A stretch of 64,000 bases of DNA from Oscillospiraceae bacterium (GTDB taxonomy: Bacteria > Bacillota > Clostridia > Oscillospirales > Ruminococcaceae), in assembly GCA_009784825.1 (NCBI GenBank), contig WQXO01000001.1, forward strand, positions 215,506-279,505. Direction: 5' to 3'. The notes beneath the pieces are model-generated. The model worked only from the letters and a program-made list of their open reading frames with translations, was not told the DNA's origin and searched no databases. A program made the position numbers and the translations under genes. Positions 55,896 through 64,000 of this stretch are shown here, in pieces. How positions within the stretch are numbered: position 1 is the stretch's first letter; each line of letters begins with the position of its first letter.

Positions 55896-56879
55896 ATGCT
55901 GATAAAAAACAAAAACAATGACGAAATTGAGTTGGAAATATTTTCGGGGGAAGCCGAGGTTGATGGTGCTTTGGACTGTCTTGTTTCGGTGTTCGGGAAT
56001 AAGGAAAATTACTATCATCCTGAAAGATTCGACCCCGAATATCTCAAAAAAGAAATAAGGGGAAACAGGATTAAATTATTTACGGGGAAAGCCGCAAACG
56101 GTGACACCGCTGTTACGCTTTCACTGATAAAGAACCCGTTTTTCAACAAAGCCTATGAATTATGTGCCCTCGCTGTTTCCGAAGGGTACAGGGGCTTCCA
56201 CGCGGGTGAGGCGTTCACAGAGGCGGTATTATCCAAAAGCGGAGATACCTTGTTTTACGCTTATGCCGTATTGTTCTACCCCCATTCGGCAATTTCGCTG
56301 AACGAGAACAAGTTTGTTTCGACGGGGTTTGTTCCGGGGATTGCCCGTGCGGACAAGTACCTGTCACAGTTGAATCTGAACTCGCAAAAACACACCTATG
56401 CCATGTTCGTGAAAAACGACGGGCAGGTTTCGGTTAATCCCGTATACGTCCCCGAAGAAATAACCGATTTAACCAAAGATGTATACAATTCACTTAATGC
56501 AGAACCGGTCATAAAAAACAACGGCAGTTTAAAGCAAAACAGCGTCATCGAATATAATCATGACAGTATAAATGAAACGCTGTTTATATACGTTACACAA
56601 TGCGGGAATGACCTGTTCACCGATATAAGCGAAATCGAAAATAAGCACAAAACCCCGCTTAATTCAAACGTGTTATTCCTGAATATAAATGAGCCAAGTG
56701 CGATTGACGGGTACGGAACTCTGCGGGAGCGGGGGTATACATTTAACGGGTTCATGCCGTTATGCGGGGATTATGAATACATAATCATGACTAAGACAAA
56801 CGAGGCTTATATTGATTATGACGAATTGCAAATGACAGATGAATTAAAAGCATTTTATGAGAGGATAAAAAACGTATGA
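55896..56879 (+). CDS. GNAT-like acyltransferase of partner-switching module
   Basis: ALAVSEGYRGFHAGEAFTEAVL acyl-CoA-like motif; embedded between HATPase and PP2C genes. Confidence 0.6.
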   Translation: MLIKNKNNDEIELEIFSGEAEVDGALDCLVSVFGNKENYYHPERFDPEYLKKEIRGNRIKLFTGKAANGDTAVTLSLIKNPFFNKAYELCALAVSEGYRGFHAGEAFTEAVLSKSGDTLFYAYAVLFYPHSAISLNENKFVSTGFVPGIARADKYLSQLNLNSQKHTYAMFVKNDGQVSVNPVYVPEEITDLTKDVYNSLNAEPVIKNNGSLKQNSVIEYNHDSINETLFIYVTQCGNDLFTDISEIENKHKTPLNSNVLFLNINEPSAIDGYGTLRERGYTFNGFMPLCGDYEYIIMTKTNEAYIDYDELQMTDELKAFYERIKNV

Positions 56880-59416
56880 AAAAAACATCAATCAGGAAAA
56901 AAGTATCGTCCCTGACTACAAGAATTTCCCTCGCTTCAGCGATACTAATCGGGATTGTAACGGTCAGCGGTTTATTAATTCTGCGAATGAACATGTTTAA
57001 TGTCAGCTCGGAGCTCGGCGATGCGGCGGCACACGACAGCCAAGAAGCGTTAGAGGAGAGAATGACAGGCGAGCTTATGACATTAGCGATAAACAAAGCA
57101 CAAATCAGCGACGATAAATTGCGGGCTACACAAAACGCCGTTAAAATGATTGCATACGGTGCAGAGGAAATTGCACAGAACCCCGACAATTATTTACCGG
57201 TTTATGTCGGCCCTCCCGATGAAAGAAACAGGGGAACCATGACGGCACAATTACTCAGGGCGGACGAAAGCCTCACTATGGAGGGTGCCGCCATTATGAA
57301 TAATGTACATACACTTTTATTAAATATTGCCCTCAACGGTGACAATATAACCATTGATTATGTCGGCACTGAGGAAGGGTATATGATAGTCGTTGATGCA
57401 GATTCTGTCATGCCTGCTGTGGGTGGGTTTGACCCGCGTGAACGGGGTTGGTATAAGTTAGCTAAGGAAAACGGCACACTTTCATGGACAGACGTGTATT
57501 CAGACGCATCGGGGAGAGGATTGGCGATAACCTGTTCAATGCCTTTTTATAACCTTGACGGGAGCTTGGTGGGAGTGGCAGGGATAGGCTCACTGCTCGA
57601 CAATCTTTCCAATATAGTAATAGAATCGACAATCGGTGAAACCGGTTATGCTTTTATGGTGAACGAGAGAGGGCAGGTCATAATCTCAAAGGAGGTTGAG
57701 GAGGACGAGAGCGGTGCGATTATCAGAGAAGACCTGCTGAACAGCTCAAACCCCGACCTTGCAAGAATAGCGGGTGAAATGGTTAATCGCCAAACCGGAA
57801 TTGAAAGAATAATTATTGACGGGAGAGAAGTGTTTATCGCTTATGCCCCGTTAGACACGCTCCCGTGGACGCTTGTCACCGTGATGGACGTGAGTGAAGC
57901 CATTAAACCCGCTGTCGAAAGTAAAGAGCGGATTATCAGTTTTAAAGATTCAGCACTCACTGAAATGGATATAATTATTGTTATAGTGTTGTCTGCGTTT
58001 TTAGTGGTTTTAATTCTAATCGTTTTGGTGTTCGGTTATGTTTCGCAAAGGTTCTCAAACACACTTACCGAGCCGATTACACAGCTTGAAACAGGGGTTC
58101 AAATAATAGCGGCAGGAAATCTTAAAAAACAGCTCGACATTAAAACCGGTGATGAGATTGAAGCACTCAGCCAATCGGTAAATAAGATGGCTCATGATTT
58201 GAGTGAATACATCGACAACCTACAAAAAATCACAGCAGAAAAAGAACGCATAGGTGCAGAATTAACCGTTGCCACACAAATTCAAGCATCGATGCTTCCC
58301 TGTATATTCCCGGCTTTCCCTGACCGTGTTGAGTTCGATATTTATGCGACGATGGAACCCGCTAAGGAAGTCGGCGGCGATTTCTATGACTTTTTCCTCG
58401 TGGATGAAAACACACTTGCCGTAGTTATGGCGGACGTTTCGGGCAAGGGAGTCCCCGCCGCATTATTTATGGTAATTGCGAAAACACTTATAAAAAATAC
58501 CGCACAATACGGTAAATCCCCCAAAGCCGTGTTTGAAACGGTTAATACGATTTTATGCGAGAACAACGAGGAAAATATGTTTGTGACGGCGTTCATGGGG
58601 TATCTCGATATTAAATCCGGTAAATTCACTTATGTAAACGCAGGGCATAACGCTCCCGTTTTGAACCGCAAAAACGCTGATTGCGACTGGCTGCCGATTG
58701 AGAATGATTTTGTTTTGGCAGGGTTTGACGGCATGACTTATGAGGAAAGTGAAATTATGCTTGAGCCGGGCGACATTCTTTACTTATACACTGACGGTGT
58801 TACAGAAGCGGTCAACCCGGACAACGACCTTTTCTCAGACGAGAAACTGTTAGAGGTATGCGGGGAGTATAAAAAACTGCTGCCTAAGGAGCTGTTAGCT
58901 GCCGTAAAAGTAGAAATAGACAAGTTCGCCGACGGTGCAGAGCAAGCGGACGATATAACCATGCTTGCACTTTATATGCGGGAGGATTATGAAAAAGAAA
59001 CCGCTCCAAGGACAAATGAGCTTGTCGTTGAAGCGAAGACAGATAATTTGTATGCCGTTTTAGATTTTATAAAAGACGCATTAAACAATCATAATGAAAA
59101 CTGCACCGAGGAAAAAAGAAATCTGATTATGATTTCTGCCGAGGAAATATACGTGAACATCGCAAACTACGCTTATGAGGGTATGGACGGTACGGCGATT
59201 GTGCGGATTAACCCGAAGGAGAGTTTTTCAATAACCTTTGAGGACGAGGGCAAACCCTATAACCCGCTCAACAGGAAAGACCCGAATATCGAAGCGACTG
59301 CCGACGAAAGGGGTATTGGCGGGTTAGGCGTATTCATGACAAAAACATACATGGACAATGTCAATTATGAATACAAAGACAACAAGAACACCTTCACAAT
59401 GGATATTGAAATATAA
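56876..59416 (+). CDS. Cache-HAMP-PP2C (SpoIIE)-HATPase sensor phosphatase
   Basis: dCache-type sensor (VGGFDPRERGWYKLA...WTDVYSDASGRGLAITCSMPFY), HAMP, PP2C motifs EVGGDFYDFFLVDENTLAVVMADVSGKGVPAAL, C-terminal HATPase; ATGA overlap with upstream gene. Confidence 0.93.
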   Translation: MKKTSIRKKVSSLTTRISLASAILIGIVTVSGLLILRMNMFNVSSELGDAAAHDSQEALEERMTGELMTLAINKAQISDDKLRATQNAVKMIAYGAEEIAQNPDNYLPVYVGPPDERNRGTMTAQLLRADESLTMEGAAIMNNVHTLLLNIALNGDNITIDYVGTEEGYMIVVDADSVMPAVGGFDPRERGWYKLAKENGTLSWTDVYSDASGRGLAITCSMPFYNLDGSLVGVAGIGSLLDNLSNIVIESTIGETGYAFMVNERGQVIISKEVEEDESGAIIREDLLNSSNPDLARIAGEMVNRQTGIERIIIDGREVFIAYAPLDTLPWTLVTVMDVSEAIKPAVESKERIISFKDSALTEMDIIIVIVLSAFLVVLILIVLVFGYVSQRFSNTLTEPITQLETGVQIIAAGNLKKQLDIKTGDEIEALSQSVNKMAHDLSEYIDNLQKITAEKERIGAELTVATQIQASMLPCIFPAFPDRVEFDIYATMEPAKEVGGDFYDFFLVDENTLAVVMADVSGKGVPAALFMVIAKTLIKNTAQYGKSPKAVFETVNTILCENNEENMFVTAFMGYLDIKSGKFTYVNAGHNAPVLNRKNADCDWLPIENDFVLAGFDGMTYEESEIMLEPGDILYLYTDGVTEAVNPDNDLFSDEKLLEVCGEYKKLLPKELLAAVKVEIDKFADGAEQADDITMLALYMREDYEKETAPRTNELVVEAKTDNLYAVLDFIKDALNNHNENCTEEKRNLIMISAEEIYVNIANYAYEGMDGTAIVRINPKESFSITFEDEGKPYNPLNRKDPNIEATADERGIGGLGVFMTKTYMDNVNYEYKDNKNTFTMDIEI

Positions 59417-59425
59417 TCGGTACTG

Positions 59426-61543
59426 TTACTTTTTCTTTTTAATTATAACGAACACAACTACCCCAACAAGAATTAACACTACAACAATTATTGCAACAAT
59501 TATAAGCGGGTTGATGCTTTTAGGTTCTGTGTCAGTTTGTTCGTCAGATGTTTCATTTTCCTCAGTTGAGATAACCGGTTCTTCGTCCGGCTCTGTAGCA
59601 ACCGTAGCAATCACAGGTATTGAAATTTCAACGCCCTCATGCGGGTGGAAAACAATATCGGTAATAATATATTCTGCGTCGCCGTCAAGGTGTTCCATAT
59701 GAATATATATCGATATTTCAAGCTCGGTTTCGTTGTCTAATAAAGCCGCTGTTTGGGGATTAAATTCCATTGTTAATGAGGTTGCAACAGAGGTGGACGG
59801 AGGCAGGAAGTTATAGGTAGAAAGTGCGGTTACTCCGGCGGTCGAGATGTTTCCGCTTCCGTAGTCGTAATCGAACTCTGACGGCAGTCCCACTGACTTG
59901 GGTGCTGCAATCACCGCCATCTGCTTACCCCAATAATTGGCATTTGTAAGACATGTGAATGTCACCTTCTCGAAGTCTGATATTTTAAGTCCGTCGTGCA
60001 AAAGAAAAACAAGGTCAAACTTTGCATAGGTTGCACTGTATTGCAATTGATTGCCGTATACAAAGCGGAAGCCGTTGCCGTAAGCTTCAATTAACGCATC
60101 ACCGTTTGTGTTTCTTGAAACCGTAGTCGAAATCGGCACATCACCCAGTTTAATTTCAATAGGAACGACGGTTTCGGGGTGTACTCCTGTTTCCTCTGCA
60201 TTAAGCTGAGGTTTACCCGAAGCGTAGACTTCGGCGTTGGACTGAGAAGCGAACACAGTGGTTTTTAAACTGTCAAGGGTGAAATCCGCTAAAAAGTCCT
60301 GTAATGAAGCAGGGAAATCACTGACCTTAAAATCAATCGAGTTCCAGTGACGGTCAAGATATGCGAATAGCTTAACCAAGTCTTCAAGTTCAATAGAATG
60401 TCCGTTTAGGTGCATTTGAATTGCTAAATTATCCTCCAAACCGAGAAGCTCAAATGCGGGTAGTGATTCCTCATAGTTATACCACATTCCGGGAGGGCTG
60501 TTCCACATATCCGAGTTAATGCCCGTCACCATGAACATATATCGCCCTTCAGAAGCGGTCAGTGCTGTTAAGAAGTGCTGGTCAAAGGGACAATGATTAT
60601 ACGCTTCAAAATCCTTGTAAATTTCATTAAACCACCCCGAGCCTTGCAGACCATGAATTCCTTCTGTGCCGCCTGAACTTGTCCACGCTGAGAGGTTGCC
60701 GACACTTGAAGATTTCGGGTCTTTTTCAAAATCCGGAAGCAAATCAAAAGTAAGATTGTTCGACCTGTAACGCCCCATCGTCAGACCGCCGAAACCCGAG
60801 CAGACAGGCATAGTGACTGCGAACCTTGTATCAAAAGCCCCCGCTACGGCAGCTGCTTTCCCATAACGCGAAACACCTGTTATAATTGTTTTTTCTGTGC
60901 TTATACCAAGCTCAGCACCCGCACCCTGCTCTAATGCGTCAAGCACCTTACTTGCACCCCACGACCAACCCATAAGCACGCCGGATTGTTCCTCCCACGA
61001 CCGACCGTAGGGATACAATTCGTAGAATATACCGCCCCTCGCCGCATTATCAGACGCAAGAATATTCGGGTTAAACGCAACAACGGCATAACCGCTTGAC
61101 AGTGCATAATCAATATTTGCTTGTGCCATTCCGCCGAATATAACAATCACAGGAAAACCGCCGGCAGGTGCATTCCCGGAAGGCAGGGAAACATTTGCAT
61201 CAAAGCTTACGGTCTTTCCGGCGTATGTAACGGATATATTTAATGTTTGGTTGTTTACGGTATAGCTTAACGCTTCACCCGTTCCGTCACGCCACGGCCC
61301 GTACATATAATATTCTAATATAGAACGTATTTCCTTTTGGCGTTCCGCCCACTGAGCCGCATTTGTTACCGGTGTTCCATCCCACATAGTCAGCAAATCG
61401 GGGGGTGCAATTTCCCTGTCAAGCAAATCGGGAACAGGAAAATCGCCGGTTTTTGCGGGGGAAAGTGCGGTTACTGTAAGGGGGAGTGTAGTAAACACAA
61501 GCGAAAGAACGATAATAATTGATAAAAGATGTTTAGTTTTCAC
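59426..61543 (-). CDS. Membrane-anchored glucuronoyl esterase-like (CE15) protein
   Basis: Signal peptide; GVSRYGKAAAVAGAFDTRFAVTMPVCSGFGG nucleophile region; GSGWFNE, CPFDQHFLTAL; C-terminal TM plus KKKK. Confidence 0.8.
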   Translation of the reverse strand: MKTKHLLSIIIVLSLVFTTLPLTVTALSPAKTGDFPVPDLLDREIAPPDLLTMWDGTPVTNAAQWAERQKEIRSILEYYMYGPWRDGTGEALSYTVNNQTLNISVTYAGKTVSFDANVSLPSGNAPAGGFPVIVIFGGMAQANIDYALSSGYAVVAFNPNILASDNAARGGIFYELYPYGRSWEEQSGVLMGWSWGASKVLDALEQGAGAELGISTEKTIITGVSRYGKAAAVAGAFDTRFAVTMPVCSGFGGLTMGRYRSNNLTFDLLPDFEKDPKSSSVGNLSAWTSSGGTEGIHGLQGSGWFNEIYKDFEAYNHCPFDQHFLTALTASEGRYMFMVTGINSDMWNSPPGMWYNYEESLPAFELLGLEDNLAIQMHLNGHSIELEDLVKLFAYLDRHWNSIDFKVSDFPASLQDFLADFTLDSLKTTVFASQSNAEVYASGKPQLNAEETGVHPETVVPIEIKLGDVPISTTVSRNTNGDALIEAYGNGFRFVYGNQLQYSATYAKFDLVFLLHDGLKISDFEKVTFTCLTNANYWGKQMAVIAAPKSVGLPSEFDYDYGSGNISTAGVTALSTYNFLPPSTSVATSLTMEFNPQTAALLDNETELEISIYIHMEHLDGDAEYIITDIVFHPHEGVEISIPVIATVATEPDEEPVISTEENETSDEQTDTEPKSINPLIIVAIIVVVLILVGVVVFVIIKKKK

Positions 61544-61706
61544 CGGTTGGTATCCTCCAATGTATTAATGATGTTTTAATTATAGCATGAGCAAGTGAGA
61601 GTTGCAATACTTAATTTAAAATTCATCCGGAAAACATGACATACAGTTGTCTTCTTTAATCTGCTATAATTAATAAAAATAATACAATGTAAAAAGGAAA
61701 ATTATA

Positions 61707-62381
61707 ATGAATAATACTTTTAACGGCTTCTCTCCCGCAACCATCGACTTTATGTGGAACCTGCGTTTGAATAATAACAAACCATGGTTCGAGGCACATA
61801 AGGACGAGTTTATCCGTGATTTTCAAACACCGATGAAAGCTCTCGGACGTGAGGTTTTCGAGCGTGTGATTGCCATGCATGACCGTGGCTTTACACATAA
61901 GGTGTCACGGATTTATAAGGACGCACGGCGAATTCGTGACGGTGAGCCGTATCGTGCGAGCCTGTGGTTTTCCATTGAAAAACCTGTCCCCGACAATGTC
62001 GAATGGACAGGCACGCCTGTGTTTTGGTTTGAGCTTTGCCCCGACGAATGGACTTACGGCATGGGGTATTATGCAGCGAAAGCTGAAACGATGACGAATT
62101 TCCGTGCTATGGTAGACGAAGAACCTAAGAAATTCGAGAAATTAGTTACACTTTTAGAAAAACAGGACGAGTTTATATTAGAGGGTGACGAGTATAAACG
62201 CCGGAAAGAACCGTCAGTTAAGCTTAGTGAAACAGCGGCAGAATGGTACAACAAAAAGTCGTTCTCGCTTATTCATAAGCAGAAAAACGGGGAAGAACTG
62301 TATTCGGCGGATTTAGCAGACAGATTAGTTAAGGGGTATGAGTTTTTGATGCCGTTTTATGATTATTTCTGTGTATTGTAA
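61707..62381 (+). CDS. DUF2461-family protein
   Basis: GFSPATIDFMWNLRLNNNKPWFEAHKDEF...YRDARRI-like IYKDARRIRDGEPYRASLWFSIEKP. Confidence 0.88.
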   Translation: MNNTFNGFSPATIDFMWNLRLNNNKPWFEAHKDEFIRDFQTPMKALGREVFERVIAMHDRGFTHKVSRIYKDARRIRDGEPYRASLWFSIEKPVPDNVEWTGTPVFWFELCPDEWTYGMGYYAAKAETMTNFRAMVDEEPKKFEKLVTLLEKQDEFILEGDEYKRRKEPSVKLSETAAEWYNKKSFSLIHKQKNGEELYSADLADRLVKGYEFLMPFYDYFCVL

Positions 62382-62458
62382 TATTAACACTATTAATATA
62401 ATGCACGATTGAAACAATTTCACCTTCTCGGTTGTATTTATAAACAGAGGTGATTAAT

Positions 62459-63631
62459 ATGAAAAAACTATGTGTTATTACAATAACCCTAATACTGCTA
62501 CTAACCTCCTGCACGGGAAAAAGCCAAAACAATTCCGACTTCATAATTGTAGGGGCAGCGAGTTCAATTCAATCGGTATATAACGATATATTGATTACCG
62601 TGAGCGGCGGAACACTGTATTACACCGATTTGCACGAGAACATTACAATGCCCGTCTGTGTCCGCCCGAACTGTGGTCATAAGGTGGGGAGCGAAAGCTG
62701 TACAGCACGAGGCAGAGCAGACACTATGGGAAGTTTTTTTACCCCTTTCATACTCGATGAAAACCTGTATTTCTTTTTCCATATGGACGATTTAGTTTTT
62801 TATAAATCCGGCTTAGACGGCGGCAACAGACAAGTATTATTCACATATAATCCGCCGAAGAACACCGATGATATTAAACACTCCCGCGGTGTGTTACACG
62901 GTGAGATTTATGATGATGAAAAGCTATATTTCCTTATAGGGCAAGGTCATATGGTAAAAATCGACGGCAGTTTTGTTAATTCGGGTTTGATGAAATACAT
63001 GATTTATTGTTATGACTTAGTATTGAATAAATATGAAATCGTTTATGAAACCGACTACTTATCTCGAAGCGGGTGGCAAATGCCGTCGTATGGAAACCAT
63101 TCCCTTCATTATATGGAAGATGATAGGTTTAATATAATGAAGGTGGAAGAATTCGGCGAACTATTACGTGACCCTGATTCTGATTTCCATAAGAGTTTAA
63201 TACATGAAAACGGTTATTTCGATACATCAAGCCATGAATGGGTTGTTATAAATAATATACCGTGGGCAGGCGTGTATATAATCGGCGATTATGGTTATTA
63301 CATGGTTGACAATAATTTACATAAACAACACTTACAAACCCGTGAGGAAGAAATCATATTTTATGACATCAGAATATTCGCACTCGCTGATAATACTGTG
63401 TTTGTGTATACTAATGCTGATAATTATAAAAGCTTCTACTTGAAAAACGATACTTGGGTTGAAATCCCTCATACTGTCTTTATAAGGGGTGAAACAGAAA
63501 ACTACTTCCTTGTATACGGCGATGACGGTTTTCATATGGGTAATTGGGAATGGGCAGAGCAATACGCAATACTGAAATCCGACTATTACGCAGGTAATGA
63601 TACATCTTTTGAAATTTCACCGCCCGAATGA
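62459..63631 (+). CDS. Lipoprotein, DUF5050-like beta-propeller, unknown
   Basis: MKKLCVITITLILLLTSCTGK lipobox; repeated YY/YFF blades; ATG 62459 preferred over GTG 62450. Confidence 0.7.
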   Translation: MKKLCVITITLILLLTSCTGKSQNNSDFIIVGAASSIQSVYNDILITVSGGTLYYTDLHENITMPVCVRPNCGHKVGSESCTARGRADTMGSFFTPFILDENLYFFFHMDDLVFYKSGLDGGNRQVLFTYNPPKNTDDIKHSRGVLHGEIYDDEKLYFLIGQGHMVKIDGSFVNSGLMKYMIYCYDLVLNKYEIVYETDYLSRSGWQMPSYGNHSLHYMEDDRFNIMKVEEFGELLRDPDSDFHKSLIHENGYFDTSSHEWVVINNIPWAGVYIIGDYGYYMVDNNLHKQHLQTREEEIIFYDIRIFALADNTVFVYTNADNYKSFYLKNDTWVEIPHTVFIRGETENYFLVYGDDGFHMGNWEWAEQYAILKSDYYAGNDTSFEISPPE

Positions 63632-63676
63632 AACAATTTCACCTCCTCAGTTGTATTTATAAGCAGAGGTGATTTT

Positions 63677-64000
63677 ATGAAAAAACTATGTGTTATTACA
63701 ATAACCCTAACACTGCTGCTAACCTCCTGCACGGGAAAAAACGAGGAAAACCCCGACTTCGTTATTGTGAGCGGGATTCAATCGGTATATAACGATATAT
63801 TGATTACTGTGAGCGGCGGAACATTGTATTACACCGACTTGCACGAAAATATTACAATACCCGTCTGTGTCCGCCCGAACTGCAGCCATAAGGTGGGGAG
63901 CGAAAGCTGTACGGCACGAGGCAGAGCAGACCAAATGGGAGGATTCTCTGCCCCTTTCATACACGGTGAAAACCTGTATTTCTTTTTCTCTATGGACGAC
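63677..64000 (+). CDS. Lipoprotein, near-identical tandem paralog of 62459..63631, truncated by window end
   Basis: MKKLCVITITLTLLLTSCTGKNEENPDFVIVSGIQSVYNDILITVSGGTLYYTDLHENIT... highly similar including the leader. Confidence 0.8.
   Translation, partial: MKKLCVITITLTLLLTSCTGKNEENPDFVIVSGIQSVYNDILITVSGGTLYYTDLHENITIPVCVRPNCSHKVGSESCTARGRADQMGGFSAPFIHGENLYFFFSMDD

Noticed and set aside
59426-61543. Glucuronoyl esterase-like gene as part of the CIS system
   Set aside because: Opposite strand, ordinary secreted CE15-like carbohydrate esterase; no link to the CIS beyond proximity

Overview
The window carries one large contractile injection system (CIS/eCIS-type, phage-tail-like) locus, about 6.8-53.8 kb, in what looks like a low-GC Firmicutes/Clostridia genome (taxonomy inferred, not established). 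Parts of the locus: (1) An effector/cargo-like cassette (6.8-20.2 kb): a 1284-aa protein with two kinase-like repeats, a J-domain protein with a degenerate ART-like region, a His/Cys-rich orphan protein, two GNATs, two CIS-type AAA+ ATPases and a DUF4280 PAAR-like tip. (2) An OmpR-type response regulator and soluble histidine kinase at the divergent centre (22.5-24.1 kb). (3) An envelope module (24.2-35.5 kb): fibre/collar-like protein, membrane protein, HAMP plus degenerate cyclase-like protein, MORN-repeat membrane protein, TolC-like coiled-coil protein and a secreted coiled-coil protein. (4) The structural operon (35.7-53.8 kb): DUF4255 cap, sheath, tube, a chaperone-like small protein, a second tube-like protein, a tape-measure candidate, two CIS_tube adaptors, gpD/VgrG-like proteins, gp25, two baseplate J proteins and tail protein I. 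(5) A partner-switching module (53.8-59.4 kb): STAS, MATE-HATPase fusion, GNAT-like, Cache-HAMP-PP2C-HATPase. The flanks hold housekeeping, glycan and lipoprotein genes and a tRNA-Trp. The strongest new-looking signal is a textbook -1 programmed frameshift site between the small post-tube ORF and an ORF that has no conventional start at its conserved beginning: in-frame A AAT TTT, 8-nt spacer, perfect 7-bp hairpin. Other leads are the kinase-like and J-domain/ART-like cargo candidates, CTTTA-box operators shared by the effector and structural promoters, and a TolC-like/MORN/pseudo-cyclase envelope module. All functional calls come from reading motifs by eye; no searches were run.
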